A stretch of 64,000 nt of DNA. Source: Escallonia rubra (lineage: Eukaryota > Streptophyta > Magnoliopsida > Escalloniales > Escalloniaceae). This document shows, piece after piece, positions 22,240 to 33,654 of this stretch. Positions within the stretch are counted from its first letter, which is position 1, and every line of letters begins with the position of its first letter. The position numbers and the translations under genes are program-made. The notes under the pieces are model-generated. The model searched no databases, was not told the DNA's origin, and saw only the letters and a program-made list of their open reading frames with translations. The stretch covers positions 164,649-228,648 of the forward strand of contig JAVXUO010002766.1 in assembly GCA_033065855.1 (NCBI GenBank), in the 5' to 3' direction.

Positions 22240-24235
22240 TTGTTCCTAACCTATCTTGGCAGCATCCATGGACCCACTATGGGTCCTGTTTTGCGCGACA
22301 TGTCACTGTAGTCAACGGTCAACTTTTCAACACTTCTAACCAGTCAAAATGCACACGCTCAAGTCATGTGCATTTCTCGCTTTTTTTTTACATTTATCTA
22401 TGGTTAAGAAATTATTTTTGCGCAACTATGTTCTCTAGTGTGACGACATCAGCGTGCCTCAACGTATGCAGACTCTTTTGACGTTGGTCGGCCACCTGCC
22501 TCCCCTCTTGGAGGTCGACGTGCCTTCCCCCTTGGGGATGGCCGCCTTCCCCTCAAAGGTGTCTGCTGCCTTCCCATTAAGGGGGTCAGCGTGCCTTCCT
22601 CCTTGGGGGTCGGCCGCCTTCCCCTTAAGGGGATCGGTGTGCTTTCTCCCGAGGTTGATCACCTCATTCACCAACGTATGCTTGCTCTCCTTTGGCCTTG
22701 CGCCATCCGTGATGCCCACCGTCGCTCGCTGTCTTCGCGACGCCTGCCGTTGCTCACACACTCTGCCATGCCCATGCGGCGCGCGCCGCTTATACAGTCG
22801 TGCCCCCGGCACTCTGTCACACTATAGTGCCCCCGACACCTCACACAGTCCGCCGCGCCCATGCGTTGCGCCAATGATACAATCGCGCCCCGGCGTCTCT
22901 GTCACACTACCATGCAGCCGACACCGCACAAACTCCGCGCACGCCCATGCGTCGTGCCGCTTATACTGTTGCGCCCCTGGCGCTCTATCACATTATCACG
23001 CCCCTGCATGGGTCCATCCTTTCACCACACCATGTGCACCTTTCCTTGGTTGTGGAACATGCTTCGACCCACTCCCTAGAGTGTGCAGCATCCCGCGGGG
23101 ATAGGTAACTCCTCCAGGATACTATCTCTGCCAGGGAGCTCTAATTGCTCCAACATGAAGACTCCCCTTCCGCCAGGTAGACGGCTCCTCTTGGATGCTA
23201 CCTCAGCTCGTCGGGAAGTGACTCCTCCGAGACACTACCTTGAGCGCTCCGGTACAAGGACTCACCCTGGGAATAGGCGACTCCTCCGGGACACCATCTC
23301 TGCCAGGGAGCTCTAAGTGCTCCGGCATGAAAACTCCCCTTCCGTTAGGTAGACGGCTCCTCCGGGATGCTACCTTGGCCCGTCGGGCAGGCGACTCCTC
23401 CGGGGCACTATCTTGGCACGCTCCGAGTGCTCCGCCACAAGGACTCACTCGCGGGGTAGGCTACTCCTTCGAAAAACAATCCCCGCTAGGGTGTCCGCGT
23501 AGTGCCTACGTGCTCCGGCACTAGAGGCTTTCATCGGCACCCATAGGGATTATGACCCCTAGATCACTCCGAGACGGGAGCAGGTCTCCGGAGGGCATCG
23601 CACCTAGTCTGCCTGGTAGTTAGGCGTCAGGCCTTCCCCAGTGCTGCCAGGTCCTCGGGCATCTCTCAACGCCCTGTAAGACTCTGCAAGGGCTTTGGAC
23701 TGGTTGCTAGATCAAAGGGCTCTCTGGCCATACTAGATCTGTGTGGGTCAGTCTTTCCAGACAGAGAGAGCGACGTTGTGCGGGGCAGGCCAGTTGAGTA
23801 TACGCTCCGACAGTCCGTGGAGCACGTCACTTGTGGACCCCTCAGTGACGTGTCACTCCCGGGGAGCACCACGTGTCGCTTGATGACATCATCTCAACCT
23901 CTATAAATAGGGGTCTTGAGAATTCATTTGAAGGGACTCTTTTTGAACAATTTTCAGAACTCACATTTACTTTCTCACTCTAGAATTCTAGATAGAAACA
24001 TATAAGACCTTGACTCTAGACCTAAGTATCGGACTTTGACTGTTGTCATGTATACCCCACACCATCGCCCTCGCAGCACTTCCACCCTCAGGCTCTATTT
24101 AGGAAGCCCTTGGTCTCTGCCCTCTCCCCTTTGCTGTGTACCACACCAGCATACTTGGCATCTGACTCGGACTGTATTCCTTGTGGCATCTCCACGTCGA
24201 CTGCGAACCCACTTTCTTGGCATCGTTATTGTGTT
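22240..24235 (+). mobile_element. GC-rich long LTR, family B copy 2
   Basis: Best preserved copy. It begins near GCAGCATCCATGGACCCA, has the GGTCAACTTTTCAACAC entry, degenerate GGGGGTCGGC..GCCTTCC repeats, GC-rich middle, CTCCTCCGGGACACCATCT repeats, TATA box and the terminal TGCGAACCCA. CTTTCTTGGCATCGTT after the end could be a decayed primer-binding site of the TTGGCGCCGTT type. No internal retroelement genes adjoin it on either side, so it behaves as a solo LTR with a few bases of interior. Long frames through it (for example 22454-23104) are by-products of high GC. Confidence 0.7.
23902..23909 (+). promoter_or_regulatory. TATA box of family B LTR copy 2
   Basis: TATAAATA followed by GGGG, in the same position as 2527-2534 of copy 1. 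Confidence 0.6.
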
Positions 24236-24356
24236 ATGGTGATTCCACATATCGTCAATCTTCTGCAGACTTCCGTATCCTTTTGGGTGATTCACTCATT
24301 TTCTGCGTAATAAGAAGCAATATCTCACTTCCCATTGTAACACTAATATGAGTATC

Positions 24357-24600
24357 GCGTTCTTGCAGATGCTACTCAAGAGCTTTTTGGGCTCCTATAA
24401 CTTCTTGAAGATGTGGGGATATGTCTATCAATAGCGACGACTATTAGTTGTGCTAATCACAGTGCTATCAAGATTGGTTATGAGGATCATTTTCATGACT
24501 GCACCAAGCACATAAAAATTTATTGTCACTACCCGTGTCAGCATCTCACTTGTCGCACTGTTCAACTTTTTCCAGTTTCATCTTCATTAAAAGACAACTG
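24357..24600 (+). pseudogene. copia RNase H remnant
   Basis: The frame starting TQELFGLL, then NHSAIKIGYEDHFHD, CTKHIKIYCHY and a TVQLFPVSSS tail corresponds to the end of Ty1/copia pol, where the usual pattern is NxSAIxIA, HERTKHIEIDCHF and VxxFTxxQLAD. Only the terminal part of RNase H is present, with a stop after the TQELFGLL block. The rest of that element is not in the flanks. Confidence 0.65.
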
Positions 24601-24783
24601 AAAGCAGTGAAACGAGAAAATCATGCCATTTAGTTATCAACAAACATAGTCACGTGATTGAATGTAGTGAAGCTCTAAGAAATCGGTTGCAATGAGTTTG
24701 ACAGAAGCTACAAAAGGATCAACCAAAACTGATTCTGTCATTGTGTAGAACTAGTATTCAAGGATATCGACTAATGGTAATAC

Positions 24784-25493
24784 GGATGGCAATAAGAGGC
24801 GTCCTGCTCCAACCCAAGTCGCCTCACTCCCAGTTGCCCTATCTTTAATTTAACTCGTCCCACTCCATTTAGATCCAACCTACCTCATTTAACCCGATTC
24901 AATACACTTCCTAATTTATTTGATGGTCACATTATTTTTTGCAAAAATTAACTGCTTCATTTCGATTGGTAGTGCCGGGGGCAAAGGTGGCTGCCAAAAG
25001 TAGACGGTAGTAAACAAAGTTGGCTATTGGAGTTAGATTGGTGGCAGCCAATCTGTAGCTGCCGGAGTTTGCAGATACGCAGCTGCGGGCGACTGCCGGC
25101 GTTCGCTAACAGTGGCAGCGGTTGAGGAATGTGGTGCCTCTCGAGAATTTTCGGCAGCGCCTGCCGAACAGCAAAGACTGTCTGCAGTGGCTGCCAGACT
25201 ATCCGACAAACGATAGTACTGCCAGCGGCAGGGGCAAAAGATTGCTGACGACGGTGATTATCGGTAGTGTCTGTGGTGGCTGCCAATTGTAGGATTGTAT
25301 GTGTGTGTGTGTGTGAGAGAGAGAGAAACATGTATATAGGCTAAGTTTTTTAAAATCTATCTTTGTTAAGTTGGAGATGGGAAAATATCCCCAATTGATT
25401 AGATCGACATTTGCTCTAAATCCATTTAGGGCTTCCCCGAGTAAGTACTATGTGAGGCGGGGCGGCTCCAATCAGACTCCCAAATTGCCATCC
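24784..25493. mobile_element. inverted-repeat element with GGATGGCAAT ends
   Basis: Begins GGATGGCAATAAGAGGCG and ends with the complement of GGATGGCAATTTGGGAGTC, giving short terminal inverted repeats over about 710 bp. The inner arms continue with partly complementary sequence rich in CCAACCC and GGGTTG-like motifs. The core has a GCTGCCGG-rich patch (25040-25270) and a (GT)n(GA)n microsatellite at 25295-25326. No transposase; probably a hAT-type non-autonomous element. Target duplications were not resolved. Confidence 0.5.
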
Positions 25494-25800
25494 CTGAAAG
25501 AAAAGTCCATGGGCACCATTACGTTGGGCAAAACGTTAGAAGTGCTATTGAACTAGCACTCCACCATTGGTTCCAAATTCTTAGTAATAGTACAGTAATT
25601 GTCACAACATTCCAGAGACCTGCCACTAATACCTGCAATATATATATAGGGCATCCGTTATTGATTAGGAAAGGATGGTCACCACTGATTAGGAAAGAAA
25701 GCTCAATGAATCGAATACATGCTGGGGCAGCAAACAGAAGCTACTGCAGTAGCAGAAATATTCAAGCAAATGAAATCCACCAATAATATACGCCTGGCAC
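25494..25800. other. 3' flank of the PPR gene
   Basis: AT-rich DNA after the PPR stop codon. A short duplication of GATTAGGAAAG occurs near 25655-25700. Nothing else seen. Confidence 0.35.
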
Positions 25801-27882
25801 CTAACCAATTCCTTTAGAGATTCTTTCGGACAGATCAGAAACAAGAGCATATTTGTTACTATCATAACAGGCGGTCATAAAACCTGCAAGAGTTACTCGA
25901 TCCACATTCTGGTCCTTATCATATAGTTTATGGAAAAAGGATGCTGCAATGTCCACTTTCCTCTCACTACAAAGCTTTCTGATCAAGGTGTTGACAGTCC
26001 GAATCCATAGCTTTTTGTCTAATCTGTCCAAGAGAACCATGGCTGTGGAAGACTGATCTTTCTTGCAATACTCATAAGCTATTGTCAGTCGAGTAACTTC
26101 ACCGGGGGCAAGTCCCTTGTCCAGCATGGCATCGTAGAAAGATCGAGCCACATCCAGCTTGGATTCTTTGCAGAGACCACTTATTAAAGCACCATAAGCG
26201 ATACTATCAGGTGCACAACCATGTTCACTCATCCTATTGAAAAACTTCTCAGCCATGGTGGCATTTCCATCCCTAAAATATCCACAAATCATAGATGTAT
26301 AAGTTTCCCTTGTGGGAACCAAGCCAAGATTAATGGCATCATCAAACAGCCTCTTGCTTTCCTGCATTTCGCTTTGCCTACAAAATGCAGCAATTAACGT
26401 GGTGTACGGATGTATATCTGTAATCCCAGCTTTGATCATCTTACTAAAAAAGGCCAAAGCTTGTCTAGTGTCCACATGCTTGCAATTTTCTGTCATGAGA
26501 ATGCTATATGTAACTGCATCAGCACGCACTCCACGATCAAATCCCCTTCGAAGCAGTTTACAGGCTTCTTCGACCCTTCCCTTCTTACAGAGCCCGTCAA
26601 CGAATGCATTATATGGACCAATACTGGGAGTTAAGCCTTCCGATATATCCAACAATTCATAAGCACGGTGAAAGTTCCCCACCTTACAGTGTCCATTAAT
26701 GAGGCTAGTGTAGGTATTGTCATTAGGTAGCAATCCCTGTTCTTGCATTCTGCTCAACAACATCTCTGCTCTATTCAGTTTTCCCTCTTTACAGTACCCA
26801 GTTATCATAGAAGTGTATGTATGCACATTCGGTTTGTAGTTATCACTCCTAACAAGTTTAAGGAAAAGCCTAAATGCCTTATCCGTCCACCCCTTCTTAC
26901 ACATACCATCAATTAACGCTGTATGAGTATATACATTTGGTTTCCAACCTTTACCGACCATTTCCTCCAACATCTCAAAAGCTTGCTTGATACTACCCCT
27001 CTTGCACAACCCATCTATCAAACAAGTAAAGTTAATCACATTCGGAGTCAATCCCATCTCAACCCACTTCTTGAACAACCACAAAGCCCTGTTCCCACGA
27101 CCTTTCTCACAGAACGCACTAATCACCATCGTACATGTCGCGTTGTCCACAACAAACCCTCTCTCCAACATCGCGCACAACCATCTATCAGTCTCAGAAA
27201 CCCGACCCATTCTACAATAGGCAACAACCATCAGCTTAAAACTGCAACAATCAGGAGACACTCCTCTCTGAGACATTTCGTCGAACACCTGCTCAGCAAC
27301 CTCGACCAGACCCATCTCGGCACCAACTCTGAGAACGCAATTCAGGGTATACGTACTCGGCGCCAGCCCTTGATTTTGCATCTCAATAACCATGCTAACA
27401 GCCTCACCTAACCTCCCAATCGGGGCGAAGTTCCTCACCATACACTGCATTACTTCATGGGCTCTATCGATGTTCCCGGTTTCGATCAAGCACGTTGTTA
27501 GGACGATGTAAAAGCGCATGAAATGCCTGAATTTGGGATACCCAGTTGCCCAATAGAAGAAACTGAGAGCCACCATTGGACCCGCCTCGTCATGGAGAGA
27601 AGCAACTACAGTAATGGCTTGGTCAGGAGTTATAGATTCTGTTTGTATTGGGAGGCTTAGATTGGGAGGTGTTGACCTCATGTTGGTGCGGTGTTGGTAG
27701 TAAGATTGGCAGACTGCTGAACATACCGCTCTGATAACAGATTGGGACGCTGAAGCGAAATGGACATGTTTGAAGAAGACGATGGAGGTTGGTCGGGTGA
27801 GGTGATGGGCAGAGATGGAGAGTGGGTGATGGCGAGGTAAATTAGGCCTGCGGAAGAGTGCAATAGAAAGAAGAGACACCAT
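25801..27882 (-). CDS. P-class pentatricopeptide repeat protein, At4g19890-like
   Basis: Intact intronless ORF of 693 residues from ATG at 27882. The Ser/Arg/His-rich N-terminus ([16 protein letters not shown]) looks like an organelle targeting peptide. From about residue 165 to 640 there are about fourteen 35-residue helical hairpins with the usual signatures, such as [20 protein letters not shown] and [20 protein letters not shown]. No E or DYW extension follows, so it is P-class. Such proteins bind organellar RNA one base per repeat and guide processing, stability or translation. The C-terminus ([30 protein letters not shown]) closely resembles what I recall of Arabidopsis At4g19890. Two repeats look shortened (near [18 protein letters not shown] and [19 protein letters not shown]). 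The RNA target cannot be read by eye. Confidence 0.93.
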   Translation of the reverse strand: MVSLLSIALFRRPNLPRHHPLSISAHHLTRPTSIVFFKHVHFASASQSVIRAVCSAVCQSYYQHRTNMRSTPPNLSLPIQTESITPDQAITVVASLHDEAGPMVALSFFYWATGYPKFRHFMRFYIVLTTCLIETGNIDRAHEVMQCMVRNFAPIGRLGEAVSMVIEMQNQGLAPSTYTLNCVLRVGAEMGLVEVAEQVFDEMSQRGVSPDCCSFKLMVVAYCRMGRVSETDRWLCAMLERGFVVDNATCTMVISAFCEKGRGNRALWLFKKWVEMGLTPNVINFTCLIDGLCKRGSIKQAFEMLEEMVGKGWKPNVYTHTALIDGMCKKGWTDKAFRLFLKLVRSDNYKPNVHTYTSMITGYCKEGKLNRAEMLLSRMQEQGLLPNDNTYTSLINGHCKVGNFHRAYELLDISEGLTPSIGPYNAFVDGLCKKGRVEEACKLLRRGFDRGVRADAVTYSILMTENCKHVDTRQALAFFSKMIKAGITDIHPYTTLIAAFCRQSEMQESKRLFDDAINLGLVPTRETYTSMICGYFRDGNATMAEKFFNRMSEHGCAPDSIAYGALISGLCKESKLDVARSFYDAMLDKGLAPGEVTRLTIAYEYCKKDQSSTAMVLLDRLDKKLWIRTVNTLIRKLCSERKVDIAASFFHKLYDKDQNVDRVTLAGFMTACYDSNKYALVSDLSERISKGIG

Positions 27883-28349
27883 GAAATTGGTCTGTCGATT
27901 GGGCTGCTGAGAGTGTCAAGTTTGTCAAGGAATTGTGTGAATTGGCTCCTTTGTGTACGCATTGGGAGACGGATTTTCTGTCTTCAAACTCACATTGCTC
28001 CCAAGTAAAAGTCTTTAGCCATAGAATCACGAACATGCAGAAAGAGGGCGTCTGTCCATGAGCAATTTTGGGAGATCAAAGGTACAACGCGACGGGGTAC
28101 CCGTGATGGCAGAAGCTACGAATAAACCTTGAAAAAGGATATAACGAATCGAGTAGCTCCAATTTAGTCCAATCTAGCAGCAGCTCTTGTAACAAGATGA
28201 GGAAGGGAAGCCGCGTTAGGTTGCGCCTGCCCTCTGCAATGTCGAACATTTGTTGGTGATGGAATCCTACAACTTACACTATGTGCTTAAGGCCATGACA
28301 TTTGGCATGGGGTTTTTGCTCTGGATTGCATAGGTCGAGTTTTTATCCT
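27883..28349. other. 5' flank of the PPR gene
   Basis: No other gene. It should contain the PPR promoter on the minus strand, but I cannot point to a TATA box. Confidence 0.35.
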
Positions 28350-29352
28350 AAATAATTATTTTTTAATACTTAATTACTCATCTACTTCATTTTCAACCTT
28401 ATTTACCTATCTAATCTATTTTTTGAAATATCACTTTTAAAAAGAGATTTCAAATTAAGAAAACGTGGTTTTAAATCACGTTTTCAAGCAAACGTTACTA
28501 GCTTATCAAATATGAAGCGAAAGAAGGCCTACAAAAGGGTCACTCAATAATCTCAAAACCTATTCTCAAGTCTTTTCCTCTCAGTGTAATACGTAGATAG
28601 AGTTACTAGCTCTTCTTCTTATATTGAGTGAAGTGTGAAGGAGTTATTTAAGTTGAATAAGAGTCTTAATTTTTTTGGATTAAACTCTTGAATATTTTGT
28701 TGTACTTGTCTCAATATTCTCATTGTACGAAGATGTTTGCATAGCCCGTGGAGGAAGCTGAACCACGTTCAATCTTGTGTTCGAATATTTTGCACCTATT
28801 TACTTTTTGTTACTGTTTTTTGTTATTATTTTTCTAATTATAAACTAATGTTCAATTCCTGCTGCATTTGTGCCAGCGATACTAACAAGTGGTATTTGGA
28901 GCTTTTGTAATTTATTGCTATCGCAAAAAAATACGGTGGGCACAAGAATCAATATTGAGCCCTTTCATGGGAAGAGTGATTTTAGTCTTTGACAAAGTAC
29001 TCAAATATACTTTGGTGCAAGAAGGACTCATGAAAGCTTTAATGGGTAGGAAACCCAAAAAAGATGTATGCTGATGATCGGAAAGAGTGTACGACAAAAG
29101 TTGTCAATACAATCCGTTTGAGTTTGGCTTCTGAGGTCATATACAATGTGCTGAAGAAAACTTCTCCTTTAGCAATATGGAGTAGATTGAAAAGGACTTA
29201 TGTCTCGAAGTCTTTGACGTATCGATTATATCTCGAGAAGCAATTGTACCAGCTGCGGATAAATGATGATTCAGATCTCAAAGATCATATGAATTTATTC
29301 AGCAAAATCACAAAAAACTTGTCTCTAGTATCTTCGACATTGTTACTCTATT
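28350..29352 (+). mobile_element. truncated copia element: LTR end, primer site and gag
   Basis: AACAAGTGGTATTTGGAGC at 28885-28903 is a near match to the Met-tRNA primer site TGGTATCAGAGC of plant copia elements, so the DNA before it should be the end of a 5' LTR. After it come gag blocks: PFHGKSDFSL-like, ALMGRKPKK, then in frame 29064-29352 VVNTIRLSLASEVIYNVL, SRLKRTYVSKSLTYRLYLEK and DDSDLKDHMNLFSKI. This is the UBN2/copia gag pattern. A stop and frame change occur near 29070, and the element stops abruptly at about 29352 where unrelated DNA begins. Protease, integrase and RT are absent. Confidence 0.7.
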
Positions 29353-29367
29353 AAGAGTTCAGATGTA

Positions 29368-30920
29368 ACAGCGCCGGAAATCTGGAGCTCCGCCGCCCCG
29401 AACTCTCGGGTCGTTAACCTACCGGATCACATCAAACATGTCACATATGTTCACTAACACACCTAAATCATCTAATCCAGCATCAACTCAGATTTCTTAA
29501 AGTACTAGATTACAAACTGCTTAGTTTAAACTATTACAGCTTAGGTCCTCCGCAATTCAAATTCCTAAGAACAAATAACAGTATCAACCCGCGCTGGGGT
29601 CTTACTATACCATGGTGATGGGCTCATCGGAATCTCCCTCAAACTCTAAACCCATTCCCGAGTATTCTACAGCTGACCATTACCTGCAGAAGGGAATCAA
29701 ACGAAGGGTGAGCTTTTGAGAGTTCAGTAAGGTCGTGTAAAGACTAACAAAACAATTACAAAACGATTCCAAAGAATCCAACTGACGAAATTTTTCAGAA
29801 TACTTCAAACGGTCAAAAACTCAATGATTTCCAAAAGGATCAAAATTCATCAGAAATAGATACCAAAATAAACAATAATAATCATGATGGGTTCTAGACT
29901 GATCAATTGAAGATCATCTTCAAAGCCATCATTCCAAAATAAGATAATGGTTTTCCAAAGGATTTCAAAACGCACACAGATCATCTGAGACGGTCCTTTC
30001 CAAAACACAATGAAGATTTCTCAAGGAATTTCAACACGAGCACAAATTATTTTAGATAATACTTTCCATTCATTTTCATAATAGTCACGGCAATATACAG
30101 AGCAGATAAAATCAAAAATCAACGTTGATCATGGGCGGTCGCGATGCCATTCAGGCAAAGCCGTACACATGCAAGATGTACGATAATATAATTATTAGCC
30201 CTATTCATCGGTCAATGAACTAGCCTGCTTCCCCGTAGGAAGCAGTAACAATCCAACCTTATACCGCCTCCCCACAGAACGGATACCCAAGTCAACACAG
30301 AAAAATCAACAATATCATTAGCCTCCCCTATTACACCCGTATACACACATATACTCATAATTCCCCCAAAATTTCATACCCGAAGTTCACATACCGATTC
30401 ACATACACACATACAAAAACTGACATCACACTTAAACGGAGGACGGAAGGGTTACCCGTGAGACTCTCTCTCTCTATCTCTCTCTCTGTCTCTCTCTATC
30501 TATCTATCTCTCTCTCCCCCATCCCTCCCTCCCTCCTTGGTATTATGCCCGAATCCCCTTTCTCCTTCTCTCTTTTGTTTTTATGTTCATCCTCTGCTTG
30601 TTTTCTTGTTCTTCCTTGTTCTACTGTTCACGAACTTTTCCCTTATTTTCGTTTTGGCCCCCAATTCCTTTCTATTTTATATTATCCTTCTCTACCTAAT
30701 CCATCCATTAATATATAATTTTATGTCATGAATCATCAAATAAAACAAGGAGGAGGTGGCATCATTTGAAGCAGATAGTTTCTGAAGTTTTAACACGTAA
30801 GGGCATACTATCCAAAAATTAAAATTTGGCCCCCAAAATTCTCATATTTGCAAAATAACCCCTCAGGTTTCCAAAATTTACAAAATGGCCCCAAAATCAA
30901 AATTTTACATTTTTGTCACA
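29368..30920. mobile_element. LTR-like sequence, chromovirus type
   Basis: Starts TGTAACAGCGCCGGAAATC, a start style common in plant chromovirus (Tekay/Del) LTRs. It contains a GAAGGGTGAGCTTTTGAGAG-like segment that resembles the leader of such LTRs, and a pyrimidine microsatellite at 30463-30516. No coding domains. The right end is a guess and target duplications are not identified. Confidence 0.35.
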
Positions 30921-31543
30921 AAACTCTCCTAATCTTTATTAATTAAATTAAATGTCACTAAAACAAACAATATCATTCATCTCATTATTTTCATCACCAA
31001 AAACATTAATTAGAAAGAAAAAAAAACTTAGACAAGAGTTCTATGCTACTATTACATTGTGAGTGTGTGTGCGCGCGCACGTAGACGAAGCTTTGTGCAT
31101 TGTGGAAGAGACATATAAGTTTTTTTAGTGTTATTTTTCCTTTTTACCCCTTTTAATTTTTCAATTTGTAATCGGCTTTTACTAGTGCGACACATCATCA
31201 TGTTTGTTTTTCACCTCTATTTAATAAAGTCACATATGCATCATGACTCTTTATTATAACTTATTATTAAAAAATTGCAGGTATTACTGGTATAATTTAC
31301 TAAACTTTACAAGAGTAGACAATTAATTCTTCACCTTCTAAAACTCTACCGATATAATGTACTAATGCATTAGGTCTTAATTTTCACTACTAACACCTTT
31401 AGGATATTTTAAAAACTAACTAACAACTTCAATTCAGTCAACAATGACGTCGTAAAGATTGTTCGTGGCAAAGCATACCTTGGATACTCTGCCCTCGTTA
31501 TGATCAAGAGATCGAGTTCTTCAACCCGGTTTGGAGAGTCAGT
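30921..31543. other. AT-rich intergenic DNA
   Basis: No gene seen. It contains a short (GT)n(GC)n run near 31063-31080. Confidence 0.4.
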
Positions 31544-32790
31544 CACTACAAGAAAAGAGGTCTATAGTGACGAAAAAGCCAACGGTACACAAGGACCCGT
31601 AGGCATGAGTGTTGTTATGCCAACGGTAATAACAACCCATGGGCACAAGTGTTGTTATGCCAACGGTACACAAGAGGCCCGTGGGCATAAATGTTGTTAT
31701 GCCAACGGTAACAACGGTCTGTGGGCACAAGTGTTGTTATGCCAACGGTACAGAAGTTCACGTGGGCATAAGTGTTGTTATGCCAATGGTATTCAAGGGC
31801 CCATGGGCACAAGTCTTATTATGCCAACGACAACAAAGGTCTGTGCGCACAAGTTTTGTTATGCCAATGGATGCATGTATTTGGGTTCGATTGATAGCTA
31901 ATATGCTTGAAAAGTTTTAATCTGATTTCTTAAGATTTTTAATTTTTTCTTAAAAGTAAATATTAGTTGTCACAAACAAATTGGCTAAAATTATGACTCT
32001 AATCTTCAAAATAATAACTGCCCATTTTAACGTCTTAAATATTGACCACTACTATACAACAACAACAATCGCAGCAACGACAAAACCTCATAAATTGCAG
32101 TCACCTCGGTCACGATCATCGCCAATCGACCTCCACTGCCCACTGATTACCCTTCACTGTCCACCGACAATAATTGCTACTATACCACCACAATCAATAC
32201 TCACTACCTCCACTAGGCACATGCCCACTACCCATTAATCGCCCAACCATGAGCTCCATCAACTAATCACCAATGACAGTGGTGATAGGCTCGACAGTCG
32301 CAATTGTGATGGTGGTCGATATATCAATTTATTCTAGTAAATCCAACTACAACAGTAGAAACCCAGCCACCTCCATTATTTTGAGAGTTATCTCATCCCT
32401 CAATCTTTTTTTCTTTCCTTCTCACACATAGCACACTGCACTTAATTCTTCTATGATGGTGGCCGGCTAGTCTCCAATTTCAAACAATTAGGCCGTGCGC
32501 AAAAGTTGATGGTGGTGATCAGGTGGTTAGGGGGAGGGGCAGACGGGGTATTTATGTGTCTCTTTGTGTGCTGGGGGTGTTGATGGATGATGAGTAGGGG
32601 TGGTATGGACGTGGGGTTGATCGATCGGTAGTTGAAGGTGGGTAGGGGATTGTGCGGTGGTGGAAAGGTGGTAAAGAAGGACAGCGGGGGACAAGCATGA
32701 TGGTGGGGGAAGGGTTAGGAGGTGGGTGCTAACGAAAAGTCAACGGTACATAATGACTGTTGATACAAGTGTTATTATGCAAACTGTTGA
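31544..32790 (+). mobile_element. CACTA-type transposon end with subterminal repeats
   Basis: CACTACAAGAAAAGAGGTC at 31544 matches the CACTACAAGAAAA terminus of plant CACTA (En/Spm) elements. It is followed by seven subterminal repeats (next entry). A further diverged unit (AACGAAAAGTCAACGGTACA) at about 32730-32785 suggests that the element extends at least that far. No transposase is visible and no opposite CTTGTAGTG end was found, so the element is probably a truncated non-autonomous copy. Confidence 0.5.
31578..31870 (+). repeat. seven tandem ~41-bp subterminal repeats
   Basis: Each unit begins CAACGGTA and ends GTTGTTATGC with a variable middle that alternates between an ACACAAGRSCC type and an ACAACGGTCTG type. 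The frame 31500-31901 reads as repeated HKCCYANG, a by-product of the unit and not a protein. Confidence 0.85.
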
Positions 32791-32809
32791 CTTATATTCC
32801 AGATAATTC

Positions 32810-33345
32810 ATGAGGGTCAGTCCACGGCTCACAATCGTGGAGATTGGAGTAAAAATTGGCGGGATCAAAGCCCGCGGCTCACAATCATGGAGATTGGAGT
32901 AAAACGGGATCAAAGCCCGCGGCTCACAATCGTGGAGATTGGTGTAAAATTGGCAAATTAATCAGGCGGGCATGAAAACTTAGAAAAAATATTAGCGGGT
33001 TCATCAGGCGGGCATGAAAACTTATAAAAGAATTAGCGGGCATAAAATTAGGAAGCACGTATTAGTATGAAAAACATAAATTTGTTCTGATCATATAAAC
33101 ACAACTCACAATCGTGCAGATTGGCGTAAAAATTGGCGGGTTAATTAGGCGGGCATGAAAACTTATCAGGAAAAAAATTATAGTGTAAAAATTGGAGGGT
33201 TAATTAGGCGGGCATGAAAAATTATCAGAGAAAAATTAGTGGGTAAAAATTGGCGGATTAATTAGGCGGGAATGAAAACTTATCAGAAAAAATTAGCAGG
33301 TAAAAATTGGCGGGCATTATCAGAGAAAAATTAGGGGCATAAAAA
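32810..33345 (+). repeat. compound tandem repeats
   Basis: First part (32815-32960): three units with GCCCGCGGCTCACAATCGTG and GGAGATTGGAGTAAAA. Second part (32965-33330): five or six units with TTAATTAGGCGGGCATGAAA and ACTTATCAG. TTGGCGG is shared between the two types. No ORF. Confidence 0.8.
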
Positions 33346-33375
33346 TTAGGATGTACGTATTTGATAACCATATCT

Positions 33376-33376
<1 letters not shown>

Positions 33377-33419
<43 letters not shown>
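33377..33419 (+). repeat. (CT)n microsatellite
   Basis: About 21 uninterrupted CT dinucleotides followed by a CACACACACA stretch. Frames across it give Leu-Ser or Arg-Glu strings and are not genes. Confidence 0.95.
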
Positions 33420-33423
<4 letters not shown>

Positions 33424-33654
33424 CACACACACAAACACGACGCAGCCCCTCTGTCACATGCCGTCTCCACCGCTGCTCTTCTCGATGTCGTCGCTGCTCT
33501 GCTCGCTGCCACTGCCCTCCTCCACTGCCACTGCTGCGCTGCAGTGATGCCACCAACACTTGACTGGATGAGAAACGCAGCATCTGCGGTTTCCATTATC
33601 CATTAGCTCGTTGTAGAGAAACTTAATAAATTTACTATTGGGGTATAACACCCA

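Noticed and set aside
22454-23104. 216-codon ORF
   Set aside because: Lies in the GC-rich part of an LTR-like repeat; Ala/Pro/Arg-rich composition, no domain, and the frame is not kept in the other two copies.
600-24235. Family B copies 1 and 2 as the two LTRs of one giant element
   Set aside because: The interval contains a different gypsy element with its own LTR and an ordinary PFK gene with introns. There is no matching interior after copy 1 or before copy 2.
26923-27411. Plus-strand ORF of 162 codons
   Set aside because: Antisense shadow of the PPR gene.
31500-31901. 133-codon ORF with repeated HKCCYANG
   Set aside because: Translation of a CACTA subterminal repeat array; both strands and several frames are open because the unit lacks stops.
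33351-33606. Ser/Leu-rich ORFs around a CT microsatellite
   Set aside because: Dinucleotide repeat read as codons; no conserved part.
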